A stretch of 64,000 nucleotides of DNA from Curvularia sp. ZM96. Its lineage: Eukaryota > Ascomycota > Dothideomycetes > Pleosporales > Pleosporaceae. A program made the translations under genes and the position numbers. The notes below the pieces were generated by a model, which saw only the letters and a program-made list of their open reading frames with translations, did not search any database and had not been told where the DNA came from. Below are positions 45,219 to 56,892 of this stretch, piece by piece; positions within the stretch are counted from its first letter, which is position 1; each line of letters opens with the position of its first letter. The DNA lies in NCBI GenBank assembly GCA_022457065.1, contig JAJGBQ010000001.1, positions 6,882,001 to 6,946,000 of the forward strand, given 5' to 3'.

Positions 45219-47012
45219 TCAGGTCGTTGCATTCATTAATTCGCTTGCAAATTTACTCCGCGCACGAATTCTGGGACCATAAAACACAAGTATCCAAGGG
45301 ACAATGGAAAGCAGGGCACCAATGCCCCCTAACAAGCTACTCGCGGGGCCATAGCCAAGTTTGTTGTACATTTGCGTCGTGATAAGTGGAAACACACCTC
45401 CGAGCATGTTTCGGCAGAACGATTGAGCTGCGAGCGCTGAACTGGCGTACCTGTGATACGTATCGGCGAGGTAGTTGAAGGTGGCTAGATAGATTGTAAA
45501 AATCCCGAGTGTTGCGATTCCAATAGCTATAGCCGGTACGATCCAATGGATACTAGGAAAGCTTGTCCAGCCAAACATAAAGAGGCCAATGGGCATGGAA
45601 ATGCTCATAACACAGGCAAAGTAAAGACGCCCCTCTGGTGTATGGGTCGTCTTGCCGTGTCTTTGGGCAATCTTTCCCTGGTAGATGGTTATGATGCTTC
45701 CGAGAATACTGGCAATCGCCATAGACGCAAACACTGCATTTGCTTGCTGAAGTGAAAACCCGTGATTGTTCTGGAAGACGAGCGGGATGGCAGCCAGCGT
45801 GAGATACAAGACTGCCCATGAAAAAGCAACCCAGAGCGAGAACCAGAAGACTACAGGTTCCGTCAAGAGGAGGTGGAAGGGGCGGTACAAAGAGATGCTA
45901 ATCATCCTCGCCAGAGAAGCGCGCTCTTCGTCAGATCTTACCTTCCAACGTAAGCGCTGAGAGGTTGTCGAGCCGACTTTGTTAACGTCACGGACTTCGA
46001 AGCCATAGTAACCTGCTTCCTCACGGGCCTCGTACCACTTGTTAAGGCATTTTGCTTTTCTGGATAGGAGGACCGAGCCTCTGGTTTCCTTGAAAATCAC
46101 ACACTCAAGCGCGACCATCACTGCGCATGCAATTGTCTGCGCGTAAAAGATCCAGCGCCACGTGGTGTTTTGTGCGATGAAGCCGCATATCATTGGCCCC
46201 AGCGAGGTTCCAAATAGTGCCGCACCAGAGAAGAGAGCCATAGGGGTATTTCGATCTTCGGCATGATAAATGTCAGACACCACACCCCCAACCATCGTAG
46301 AGAAAGTAGAGCCACCCACTCCCAGCCAGAAGCGTGCAACGAGCATCCCGGCGTAGGATTGTGTGAGGCCAGAACATAGTTGACAGATGACGAAGAGAAT
46401 GCCAGAGGCAAGGAAGACTGGTCGGCGTCCGTTGATCTCTGAGAAGGGGGCAAGCACCATAGGCGCAACCGCAAAGCCGGTCGTGAAGAGCGTGATGCCA
46501 ACTAGGGCAGCAACACTGCTCACTCCCCATTCCTTCGTCATCTGACCAACGCCTGGGCTATAGGCTCCGGCCGAGAAGGCGGTGAGACTAGTAATGATGC
46601 ATGATATCCACACTGTTATGCTTTTTCGTGTTTCCGACCAGTCGAAGGGATTGGTGTATTTTACGAGATCGGGAGGCGGAGGTGGTGGTCCTTGGTTTGG
46701 TTCTCGTGGATGGATAGTCGATGGGTGGGGAAGTTCAGTATCAAAGGTAAGATATTGCCACACTATCTCCGTCTCTTGAATCTGTTCCTCTGACTTGCAG
46801 TCTTGAATGCCCTCGTACACTTTGCTCTCGCTGTCTTTGTCCGAGACATTGCTGGATGCTACCGCGGGGTCGTAGGTTTCCTTCTGTTGATCAATGCCAA
46901 CTGGGTACATTTCCGAAGCTCTTATTTCCGGGACATCGTCTGAAGTTGAATTTGACCGAGCGCTCCGGGCTTGGTGCATTGAACTCGGAATAAGACTAGG
47001 ACTAGGGGCCAT
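45219..47012 (-). CDS. MFS transporter, DHA1 drug/polyamine-exporter type
   Basis: Single exon, 597 residues. A long cytosolic N-terminus (about 130 residues, with a poly-proline run) is followed by twelve hydrophobic segments in two halves. Family motifs include VWISCIITSLTAFSAGAYSP in the first TM region, the loop FSEINGRRPVFLASG after TM2 (motif A), RFWLGVGGSTFSTMVGGVV for TM4, GTSLGPMICGFI (motif C, antiporter type) and the TWRWIFY end of the first half. The second half is separated by a cytosolic loop of about 80 residues (RKAKCLNKWYEAREEAGYYG). This layout matches proton antiporters of the TPO1/CYHR group that export polyamines or drugs at the plasma membrane. The substrate cannot be predicted. 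Confidence 0.92.
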   Translation of the reverse strand: MAPSPSLIPSSMHQARSARSNSTSDDVPEIRASEMYPVGIDQQKETYDPAVASSNVSDKDSESKVYEGIQDCKSEEQIQETEIVWQYLTFDTELPHPSTIHPREPNQGPPPPPPDLVKYTNPFDWSETRKSITVWISCIITSLTAFSAGAYSPGVGQMTKEWGVSSVAALVGITLFTTGFAVAPMVLAPFSEINGRRPVFLASGILFVICQLCSGLTQSYAGMLVARFWLGVGGSTFSTMVGGVVSDIYHAEDRNTPMALFSGAALFGTSLGPMICGFIAQNTTWRWIFYAQTIACAVMVALECVIFKETRGSVLLSRKAKCLNKWYEAREEAGYYGFEVRDVNKVGSTTSQRLRWKVRSDEERASLARMISISLYRPFHLLLTEPVVFWFSLWVAFSWAVLYLTLAAIPLVFQNNHGFSLQQANAVFASMAIASILGSIITIYQGKIAQRHGKTTHTPEGRLYFACVMSISMPIGLFMFGWTSFPSIHWIVPAIAIGIATLGIFTIYLATFNYLADTYHRYASSALAAQSFCRNMLGGVFPLITTQMYNKLGYGPASSLLGGIGALLSIVPWILVFYGPRIRARSKFASELMNATT

Positions 47013-47446
47013 GTTGTCGTGGACGCCCTCGCTGCGGTGCAGAAGTGTGAATTAAATTTATAGCCACATGGGAGTTGAGAGTTTGAAGAGAAAGGAAGAC
47101 TCGATGCTGGGTCCATGATGCATACTTCATAGCGCAAGCGGCGCGGGTACTATGGGCTAGGTGTACCCGACGCGTTGTCGGTGAACGAATGAACGTTGAA
47201 GCGGGCTTTAACCTTGCCGGAGGCTTGATCACAAGAGTGCTTGTATTGGTCGGAAATAGCATGAATCAGTGGAAAGCGGGTTCGCCAAGGCCGCCTCAAG
47301 CTACCGGACCGGTCGAGGCATAGACCAAAGCAGTGCGTCATCCGGGAATTGATCAGGGTGTGGTTGTGTTGTCTCGGAATAGTTTCTGGCCCCCCGACGG
47401 GCTTCTACACACAGGCATACTCACATGTGGGGGACATTTTGTGTGC

Positions 47447-47478
47447 TGTATGTGTGTATGTGTGTATGTATGTATGTA
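47447..47478. repeat. TGTA/TGTG microsatellite
   Basis: Imperfect alternation of TGTA and TGTG units over 32 bases, upstream of the MFS gene. Confidence 0.85.
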
Positions 47479-47817
47479 AGCGGCCCCACTGTTGTCATCG
47501 CTGACACAGGCGTTCAGTCTAGGGGCAGCGTTACAGTTTGTTTTGCTGCATTGGGACGCTGCAGTGTGACAAGGCAACGATGCGCATGGAGGTGATAGTG
47601 GCTATTGTTGATTTGTTGTCTTTTATTGCCTGGTGGACGGCGCGTAAGGAGTGTCTAAGACTTCGGCGATTTCAGCGGGGTTACTGGTAGCCATTCACGG
47701 TAAATGCTGGATACGAACGGACTACACTCCGGATGAATTACCTTTGCGTATTGAGTCGTACAAAACCTTCGTATCGAGGGATTCTGTTTTCATGTAGTCT
47801 CTAGTATTTGAAATAAC

Positions 47818-48217
47818 TCAAGGGTTCGGCGTCCCGTAGCTTACGCAATGGTTATTTGATATCTCAATTGCAGTATCTAGGACTGTACTTTTAGAATTAG
47901 CTGTAGTTGTCACAGTTATTTCTAATGTGCTGACAGCGTAGGTGAGCTCATGTTGGGTTTCCGGTTTTACTGGGTGTAGGCGAATCGCCTTGTTTCTTCG
48001 AATGTGCAGTTTGCTCTTGATGCTGCAGGTGAAACCTTCCGCCATCAGCTCAACCATCCATCTGACTTCGTAAAATCACTGATAGCTGCATTGAGAGCAG
48101 GCATGCGTGAGGTCCAGCCAGTAAGTGATTGCGCAGCTCAGCTGCTAGTTCTTGTGCTTCATTATTGGTGCTGACTTGGAGGCGAATAGCTGGGTTAAGT
48201 GTGAACCCCTCTTCCAT
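47818..48217 (-). pseudogene. possible degenerate gene fragment (low confidence)
   Basis: Two overlapping minus-strand frames look protein-like. The first (48217-48050, 55 residues, ATG start) contains FTLNPAIRLQVSTNNEAQEL. The second is in the next frame (48057-47818, 79 residues, ATG start) and continues directly. They would make one longer product only if a frameshift or an unseen intron joined them. I do not recognise the family, and I have not corrected the sequence. Either a decayed gene or chance could explain it. Confidence 0.25.
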
Positions 48218-50716
48218 AGATCATACATGTCTTACTGTCTGGAGATAACAGCGCTAGCCGTTCCGCATTTAGTATGGATCAGGTCTTCTGTAGCCTAGGA
48301 AGATGTAGTGCCTAGCTTTGGGGTTGAGTGTTTGGATGTGTTGGTGTATCTAAGCAATAAAACGAACGTGTAAGGCGTCCAGCTTCTCCTTTATTAGCCA
48401 CTTGAATAGTGCAAGTTCATCAAGAGTCTTAGAATGCCCGCTTTTATGTATGGAGGCCGATTGGAGATAATTCAGGCTAGAGCTGATTTTCTGACATGCT
48501 CAATACTGCCAAGCCAGGCGATGTACGATCATAGTGTTGGGCTCCGTACAGAGATATGCAATCAGATTGGGATTGATTAAGCAGCTAAAGCTGGAACTAG
48601 CAATGCGAGGCCATTTTCGAGCAACTTGTTGTGAAGAAGAGGTTTTTGGTAGATCCTGACGGTGACCTTAAAAGCCAGAAAACCGATAGCGGTGCCAAAG
48701 GCGATGGCTATAACAAGAAGCAGCGTGAATCGTTGCAATTTAGGTGCTTGAGTATATGTTTTAATCACTTGAAGTTAAAATGAACTGCCCGACAGCAACT
48801 TCTCGGGTTTAGGCGCAGCAGCCTTCCTCTTCCAACAACTGAAATCGACGGGCAGAATCATATCGACAGTGTGAAGCCAATTATAAATTATCTTGGAGTA
48901 TTGTCGTCTGTCAAGGTTAATCATGCAACACCGCAAATGTAAACACCGAGGAGAGAAGAGTGCCCAGACAAATACATACTATTTTCAATACATCAGATTG
49001 AAACTCATGCTACAGACAATGAACAATGCTGCTCAAAAGTCTTTGATGTCACACAATACCCTAAGATAATCTTCTTTAGTGACCGAGTACGCTCCTTCCT
49101 GTAGTCATGGCTAGTGACGTCAGGCACGAAGCTACGACGCCTACAAAGTTCATCCCTGACGAAGACATTCACCCAACTCGTGCGTTACCGTGGCACGGAT
49201 CTACAATCCTCCTGTCAGTGTCCGCTGGCGTGTCACTCGAATGATGGGTTATTGCACCTCCTTGTTGCTCGTCTCGACAGATCCTGGGTTGGAAACAGGA
49301 GTCAAGTATGGCTCTTGCTTGAGGGACGGGTTCGATAATCTTTTGCGCTTGACACTACAAAAGTTTAGCTGCCATAGATGGAGACTGGAAGATGAACAGT
49401 GAACTTACGATATAGAGTCATCAGAGCACCTGGAAAGGTATTCGTATCGACTTGACGCCGTGCGGCATCGACGTCAGCGTTGCAAGGACGAGCATGTCGA
49501 GGAGGCCTTCAATCGAGTAGTCCGGGCAGAGTGTCTTTGTTAACGGCTTTCTATTTTGAGTCAGCGGGAAGTCGAAAAGAATGCTGTGGCATATACCTTG
49601 ACCTTGACTTTTAACCTCGCCAGCATGTTGGTGAGTGAGTGGAGTGAAGTGAAGTGAGTTGGAGCGAATGTGGGCGAACTGTCACACTGCGAAGGCGAGC
49701 TTCTATGGTAGGGAACATGTGGCCAGCTTTCTTGTAATGTGGTAGAAGTTGATACCGTTTTTCCGACGTCATACAAACAATATAAGAAAGCGTCTTCAGT
49801 ACCTGAGGTAGCAGCGCTACCCGTTTCACGCAACAGTGACGCCACGCAAGCGCTGCAGATGCATCGACCTACGTGGCAATAACAACTTGTCTCAATAAAA
49901 GTCTGTGTAAGGAGAAGACATAATTTCGAGGTTGGGCGAATATGGAGCGGCAGTGGACAACCTTGGGAGAGCACTTCAACATCACATATTAAGAGTCGAA
50001 GATAATTCAGATCACAGCTCATTCAAACTGAAACAATTATGATGCATAAAAGACGGACTTCAGTGAAGGCAGATCTCGAGTATCATATAATGGGCTAATG
50101 AATGAGCTGTACAATCTCAAAATCATCATAACCGTTGGCTTCTAATCTTTTTCTTTTCAATACCGTCTTCTTATAAAACTGAAATATTAGAGACGAGCTT
50201 TATGTGCTGATATAAACAGTTATCATTACTTAGTCGAGGCGTTTGTCTATTGGGGCTCAGGTGGTCAGGGCGCGCACACAGTACATTCACTTCTAATGCA
50301 CACAGCCCCAGATATGCCAACATCTCTACACGTTATAGTGGAAATGAACTCATTGTTTGTGAACTATGCAATTTCCATAAATCAACCTTGTGGCCAATTG
50401 CGCCGGACGTGACGCTCCAAGTCTGGGATGAGGTAGGTGCACCTGCCTGCAAACGGACTGGCCTACGCCTACCTTCCATCACCACCGTGGAACCTGCTAG
50501 CACGCCCTCGGCAGCGGTGTAGACGATTCGATGTGACGTACCTGGAAATTCGCTCGAGCCAGGTATAAGATTCGCCCTCACTTCTCCTTCAGCCCCTCCT
50601 TCAATACGACTGTCCTTCCTTATAGCTTCCCTTTCACACTTCTCCTTCTTTTCTCTTCTCTTATAAACGTCTCTCTTTCCTATAACTTTTTCTTCTTCGT
50701 TTCTTGTTCTTGCCAG

Positions 50717-51313
50717 GACCTCGGAGACCTCATTGACCTAGTCGACCTGATCGAATTAGACGACAAAAATGGTCGGACTGCGTCGCCTGTTGCCCGAAAT
50801 CGGACCCTTCTTCCGGGTGCACCCGTCCCTCCGTCACTTTCGCCTACTTCACCTGCTGATCGAGGCCGCTCGCCTTTTCCGAGTCGTTCTGCTCGCCACG
50901 TAGAGCCATCACCAACACGCTTCGGCATTCTGATCGACCTTGAAGATGACAATGTCAAGTCTCTGCCTTCGGGCCCTGCTCTTGTTCCATCCCCGACACC
51001 TGGTCCTATTCTGTCGCCGGGTCTCGTTCCCGTTCCGCTGCCTGCTTCCGCTTCCACCACCCCGGTGTGCTTACACCGGGGCAAATATACCGCCATGAAG
51101 GGTCTCGCCTGCTGCCCCATCAAGTCCCACCCAACATGTTTGGCGCAGGGTGGTCGAACCTTTTGCATGCTGACATGCAAAAGTTGTGGCTTCAAGCTCT
51201 GTAACAGGTGCGTGCGTGCCGTGACCGATCACACGGGGTCCAGGTACGGTAAGAAGAGAGTCGGAGACGTAGGCTACCAGGGTAACTGGACACGACCAAA
51301 CGGTCCACAGTGA
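50717..51313 (+). CDS. last exon of a Cys-rich protein (5' part not resolved)
   Basis: An open frame of 198 codons plus TGA starts directly after a TTGCCAG acceptor and has no ATG before 51094, so at least one upstream exon must exist. The first 110 residues are Asp/Leu-rich, then Ser/Pro-rich (DLGDLIDLVDLIELDD at the start, ILIDLEDDN near residue 78). The last 80 residues carry a dense Cys/His pattern: VCLHRGKY, ACCPIKSHPTCL, FCMLTCKSCGFKLCNRCV and TDH. This has the spacing of a small zinc-binding domain that I cannot name. The CT-rich run before the acceptor is compatible with an intron, and the GAGCCAG|GTATAAG site near 50560 is one possible donor. The gene could be an orphan family. Confidence 0.5.
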   Translation, partial: DLGDLIDLVDLIELDDKNGRTASPVARNRTLLPGAPVPPSLSPTSPADRGRSPFPSRSARHVEPSPTRFGILIDLEDDNVKSLPSGPALVPSPTPGPILSPGLVPVPLPASASTTPVCLHRGKYTAMKGLACCPIKSHPTCLAQGGRTFCMLTCKSCGFKLCNRCVRAVTDHTGSRYGKKRVGDVGYQGNWTRPNGPQ

Positions 51314-52599
51314 GCTTCCACTATCATTGGCTCATATGCAATGGCCGACGGGAAGGGAATCAAGGACTCAGACTACTATCAGAGTAGACGAACACGACCT
51401 GGTGTTTTGTAGTGAAGTTCAATACTATACGCTAATGCACAACAGCTATTCTAATCCATCCAAATGACCTGCCATCTGAATTATCTAACACGTGCAACAT
51501 CCGATGCTTTGATGCTGTGAGGCCCTTTTAATGTATGTAGAAGTAGGTCTCTTGATCAACTTTCATCTGAGTGACTTATCTCAACTTTCTCAGTCGTCTA
51601 ACTACCACTTTCCGTGTACTGAAATAGTCGGATAAAACCGCCCTACCAAACCCGCCTGATTGATATACATATCGCTAAAATCACCACATAGTATGAATTT
51701 CGTGTAATAGACCATAAAACTCTAGATTTTTGTATTTACCCCGTGTCACTAAGGGTGTTCTTTCGCAGTTGGTGGGTGGCTGCACTATTGTGGTAGAGTT
51801 AGGTTTACTTCGACTATCTCGGTACACCGATATACGCACTGCTTATCAAGATGTCTGCTACCGCCTGAGTCAACGAATGCTTTGAGTTCTGTTTTTGCTG
51901 GTAACCACCGTTGCGATTATTCGGTATCTGATTGACTCTTGGATTGGTAATCCGGTAATCAAGACTAAGCAGAAGAGTTTATCTGGTTATAGTGAGGGCC
52001 TGGAACGGCAGATGATTCCGCAGAGAGAGCACGTTCGAGTCTAGGCTAGTTAGTACAAACCCATGCCCTTACGAAGTGACTTGCTAATACGAGCATAGTT
52101 GAGGCCGTTACAGTAGTTCATGAGGGCGCACTGCATTCTCCAGGGCGGTATGGTTCATCCCAATAAGGCCATGCACGGTTCCAAAAAGAGCCGTCGCCAA
52201 TTCCACCTTTGCCGTGCTGATGACGACAAGACTTGGCGCGAGACACCGCCGGAGACTCAGAGACTGTGATTCGATGGAGCTGTGATGACACGGGAGAGTT
52301 GGGTGGCAGAAAAGATGGAGTGGATTTCACGTGCGACGATTGCGCCATATCCGCTAACTGTATGAGAAGGGTCCTGGAGACACCAAAAGGCGCCCGTCAG
52401 TCGCCGTCAGCTCTTTTTTCTCACTCAATCACTCAAACTACATTCCTCTTCGTCCATATCTTCTAAAGGAAATCAAACAAACCTCATTTTCAAGCGCAAC
52501 TTCCACACCCCACTTCAAGGTACCAGAGCTCCCTACCCCTCCATGCATACCCCACCATCCCCGGAGCAAAGCTAACACGCATGCGCGCAGAACACCACA
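51314..52599. other. intergenic, peroxiredoxin promoter on its right
   Basis: No gene seen. The last 200 bases before 52600 are CT- and CA-rich, as in fungal leaders. Confidence 0.5.
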
Positions 52600-53347
52600 A
52601 TGGCCGAAGGACGCGCAGAGCCTCTCCGTCTGGGTAGCACTGCTCCCAATTTCAAGGCCGAGACCACTAATGGACCGATCGACTTCCACGAGTTCATCGG
52701 CGACAACTGGGTCGTCTTCTTCTCTCACCCCGCCGACAAGACCCCCGTCTGTACTACCGAGCTCGGTGCCTTCGCAAAGCTCGAACCTGAGTTTGCTCGC
52801 CGTGGCGCGAAGCTCATTGGTCTTTCTGCCGACTCTATTGAAAGTCACGATGAGTGGGTGAAGGACATCAACGAGATCTCGGGCAGCAACCTCAAGTTCC
52901 CCATCATCGCAGACAAGGAGAGAAAGGTTGCCCACCTGTTTGACATGCTTGATTATCAGGACACAACAAATGTCGATTCCAAGGGCATTGCTTTCACCAT
53001 CCGCTCCGTTTTCATCATCGACCCAAAGAAGACCATCCGACTTATCATGGCCTACCCTGCCTCGACCGGCCGCAACACCGCCGAGGTTCTACGCGTGCTC
53101 GACAGTCTGCAAACCGGAGACAAGCACAGGGTCACCACGCCCATCAACTGTAAGTAGCTGTTCGACTGCGTGGCTGGAAAAAGTGAATGCTAACCATTCA
53201 TCCTTCACAGGGGTCCCCGGCGACGACGTGATTGTGCACCCATCTGTTTCCAACGAGCAGGCCAAGGACCTCTTCCCTGACTTCCGCATCGTCAAGCCTT
53301 ACCTGAGGTTCACACCACTGGCTAAGGAGAAGACTAGTGCGGCTTAA
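52600..53347 (+). CDS. 1-Cys peroxiredoxin (Prx6 type)
   Basis: Two exons, 52600-53149 and 53211-53347, give 228 residues. The intron is 61 nt with GTAAGT and CACAG ends, and the join forms TGG (PIN|W|VPGDD). Prx6-type enzymes reduce hydrogen peroxide, alkyl and lipid hydroperoxides with one peroxidatic cysteine. Cys51 in TPVCTTEL is that residue, supported by His43, Thr48 and the Arg in FTIRSVFIIDP. The C-terminal dimerisation arm (PINWVPGDDVIVHP, then FRIVKPYLRFTP) is the Prx6 extension. The residue before TPVC is Lys47, where Phe is usual. There is no mitochondrial leader, so it is probably cytosolic or nuclear. Confidence 0.94.
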
Positions 53348-53555
53348 GTACTTGATAAGCATGAATAGGGCTGGGATTTGTAAGAGAGATAGTTTAGATA
53401 CTTGAGTCCCTTAAAATTATGGGCAATGAGGAATGTACCAGTTATGATAATGACAATTTCATGCTCTCTACACTTTCATGTTTGTCCCTGCTTCACCACG
53501 CAGTCAAATCGATCACTTGCAAAGAGATCCGCATTCTCGATACACAACTACACTA

Positions 53556-54463
53556 CTACCACGCTGAATGACCACCATCCATCCTTAGGTCTGCTCCGGT
53601 CATAAACGAGCTTGCGTCGCTGAGAAGAAAAACGGCAGCACCGCGGTATTCCTCCGGCTTCGACAAGCGGCCCAGCATATTCTGCGTCGGCCAAGTATCT
53701 CTGCGCTCTGGGTACTTGATGAACAGCTCCTCCACCATCGCTGTTACAATGTATCCCGGTGAGATCGTGTTGACGCGAATGTTGTGCTCACCCCATTCAG
53801 AGGCCAGGTTCCGTGCGAGCTGGATTACGCCTGCTTTTGAAGCATTGTATGCCGAGCAGATGAGACCCTGTTGATCATGTTAGCTTAAAGTCACAGCAGC
53901 TCATGAACATCGTCATACCCTGTTCGCGACGGTGCCACTCATGCTAGCGATGAGCACAATGCTTCCGCCATTGCCGAACTTTATCATCTGCCTTGCAGCC
54001 GCTTGCGCCGTCATCATGCAGCCGGTAATGTTGACTTCGAACATGCGGTTTGCATCCTCAGCCGTGTACTCTAACGCAGGCGTCTCTTGTTGAATGCCCG
54101 CCGCTGCAATCAGCCCATCTAGCCTTCCTTCCTTTGTTGCGATATCGTCGACGATCTCGTTCAGCTTCTTGACGTCTCGCACATCTATTTGGCGGTATTC
54201 GAGCAATGTTCCGTTCTTCTTTGCTTTCTCTGCAATCGGAGCAAAGTCCGGTGAGGGCTCGGGAAGTCTGTCAAGTGCGTACACTGGGAGTCCGGGTTAG
54301 TCGACAGATCCCCAGGCTCTCCATATGGGTGGAAGAGTTCACCTTTTGCGCCAGCGTCTAGCAATGCTTCAGCTTGTGTAAGACCAAGTCCTCGAGCGGC
54401 GCCCGACACCAGTATGACCTTGCCGGCCAAGCTGAACTCTGGAAGCCCGTGTGTGGCAGGCAT
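53556..54463 (-). CDS. short-chain dehydrogenase/reductase (SDR)
   Basis: Three exons, 54463-54343, 54283-53919 and 53867-53556, give 265 residues, the classical SDR length. The cofactor loop SGAARGLG is at residues 20-27 and AAAG (the NNAG position) is in IAAAGIQQE. The catalytic triad is Ser156 (SMSG), Tyr169 and Lys173 (YNASK). The C-terminal IRVNTISPGYI and GADLRMDGGHSAW segments are also typical. The acidic residue after the second strand (VYALDR) suggests NAD(H) preference, which is inference. Closest in style are fungal sorbose, mannitol or 3-oxoacyl-type reductases, and the substrate is unknown. It is convergent with the peroxiredoxin gene, with about 200 bases between stops. Confidence 0.92.
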
Positions 54464-56892
54464 AGCTTAGGTTGGGTTGGATTACAAGTACAAAACTAAA
54501 GAAGATGGGGAAGAACGAGAGCTATAAATCACGCTGGTGAGCTCACTGGAAGGGGAGTATTTATACAGTGGAAGATATGTGGGATTGCATCGTAAACTTT
54601 ACGCAAACCGGGGCTACTGGTGGATTTATATATCGGTTCCGGATGCCTTTTCAGGTCACGGGCTTCTCTTAGAGCGAGTCTGGCCGTGGCTGCTCTTCCT
54701 CCTCAGCACATATGGCACGATTACGGTAGAGCTCTAGGTGTGTTTGCGGGGAACAATGTTCGGCATCTTCGGGGATTGCCTAATCGGGCATTCCGGGGGC
54801 GTTGCCGCGGGGTGTCGAGTTGGGGTTTGGGGATACCCTTCGTAGCTTGAGCTTCAGCCATCAGGGTGTCTGGGCCTCGGAAGGAATGCATTCCTCAGAT
54901 ATCGGCCACTAGTGCACCTTGGAAACTGATGGAATAAAGTGCATCCTTAAGTGGAGAGAGTCACCATATCCTGAGACAGGTTAGCAGTTTGGGCCAGCAA
55001 GATGCTTTTAATACCTAATAGAGCCTGAAGCAAGGCGCGATCCTCGTTTTCACGGATGGTCGCCGCGAGCGCAGTGTTGGTATTTGCTCGTTAGGAGTAT
55101 TGGGTGGCGTCAGCCCGCTTTGGACCGCGGGCGGAATGAAAGTGGTAACCAGTGTGTGTAAAAGCGGTCACCATCACTATTTGCAATCTTCCAATATAGA
55201 GAAGGACGTAAATAACAAACCAAAAGCCAAAACCAAGTAATGCTGCGCATTTAATGCCGCCATAAACCTCCCATACGTCATAGCTAACATTCTACCTATA
55301 GTATCAAGATCATACGCCAGTATCTAGGATGTTAGCGACGCGACGAATATTCTATAGATGTCGTATGTCTTAGCGAACAATACTTAGTTCAACAGTCAAA
55401 CACGACTCACGCATCACCGCGTCGTACACCTCGCCGCCCGCATCTCCAAGTATGGTTATGTACAAAGCATTGTCTCTTTGCACTTCAAGCTCCGCGAGAG
55501 GAAGTGTACGTGCGCGTTCAATGGTTGCTCTGATAATAACGATATCAAACGCTTTCATCGGCTCTCCTTTATTTTCATCGTTGCTGTAATAAAAAAACGC
55601 CTTCAGTTGCGCGCGATCGAAATCTACGGGTGCACTGGGAGTGTTGCTTTGGCTCAGCTAAAGTGTTGCAGGCGTAGCTGCGGAATTGTGTGGTTTAAAA
55701 TTCGATGTGTGTATTCTTGCTAGCTCTCTACAACGGTCCTTTGTATACCATAATACAGGGGCTTGCTACGTCTAGATCATTGCCATGTCTCGGCTATAGT
55801 TGACGTCTTTATATCTTTGCATCGTCCGCGACATAAAGTCATTGCTTCTGTGGCCTTGCTGGGCTTTGACAACCGTATATTGCCCGGTAGCCTCTATTTA
55901 GGCAGATGAGATGACGCAGCTAACCATAAAATGAATCTAACACGATTTCCCTCACGCACTACAGAGTGCGATAAGTTCATTCATGGCTGGCTCTCTTTAA
56001 GTTTTTCTTGCGCACTTTTTACTTCGTTCACTGCGGTGAGACACATAGCTTCCTCCCAAATTACTAGCGTGTGTTGACACAGTGGCAGGGGAGTTGCTTC
56101 ATGCACCCGCAACCCTCATCTTTTTTCTTCAAAGTGGTATAACAAAATCTGCAGGTCGAGATATAAGCGTTGGCACTAGGTGATACCCACCGCTTCTGTA
56201 AACCACAACATGTAACGATCACTGTGGAGCATCTACCCAGCATTCAGGAACCCAATTAAACTCCCAGCAGCCAGACAATCCCTCACGGAATCCAGACAAA
56301 GGTTTTCTCGGCACGAGAAAAAGTTTATCGCGTAATGGGTAGTCTGCTTACTCTTAACACTAGGACGGGACAGTTGATCTCGATTGCAGATTGGTGTGCT
56401 AGAAAGCGATCTATAGCGTTATGGCAACAGATGGACCAAACTTTAGTTCTGCTGTAGGCTAGAATACACACACCGTAGACTTTGCTCTACACCATAGGCA
56501 ACTAACGGCGAAGCTGCCGAAGTTTTAGCACATCTTACTAGTGTCAAAGCTTACTCTACCCCGACGCTAACGTGTACTCCGTGCAAATCCATAGTCTTAG
56601 CAACTGCATGGTGGAAAACGCCTTGTTACCACTAGGGTTCTAGATACGTATCGTAATGTCTTTCAAGGTTCGTGAAGTGCACTACGTGCTTCCTTAGATC
56701 CCGTCCTTGCAATTAAGAGTCTTGTTACTTAGGCGACTCAAGATCTTGCGCACTTGCTTAGTTGGGTTTTAGGGATGCCAAAGTTTGTTCAGCCACATAA
56801 TCGAGAGAAAGCCCCTTTTGATGTGAGGAGGGGTGACGAAAGAACCTAATGTTTTTGCAATAAAGTCACATATTTAGCACCTTGAGGTATCT
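54464..56892. other. intergenic, AT-richer, no gene supported
   Basis: A 62-codon minus-strand frame with an ATG at 55558-55370 (containing LPLAELEVQRDNALYITILG) looks protein-like but has no context and is not claimed. The rest is AT-rich and without domains. Confidence 0.4.

Larger units (their letters stand above)
47013..50716. other. gene-poor interval with coding-like fragments
   Basis: No complete gene is supported. The segment right of 47012 is the MFS promoter side. It holds a TGTA/TGTG microsatellite at 47447-47478 and two minus-strand coding-like frames at 47818-48217. A 63-codon hydrophobic minus-strand frame at 48577-48768 begins with GTG and could be an exon or chance. The region 50130-50716 must contain the 5' part of the gene whose last exon starts at 50717. 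Its CT-rich run at 50620-50715 could be a promoter or an intron tract. Confidence 0.4.

Noticed and set aside
49561..50022. 153-codon minus-strand frame
   Set aside because: Cys/Ser/His-rich without domain, in a region with no other coding signs.
55370..55558. 62-codon minus-strand frame with protein-like sequence
   Set aside because: No family, splice partner or context; kept only as a remark in the intergenic entry.
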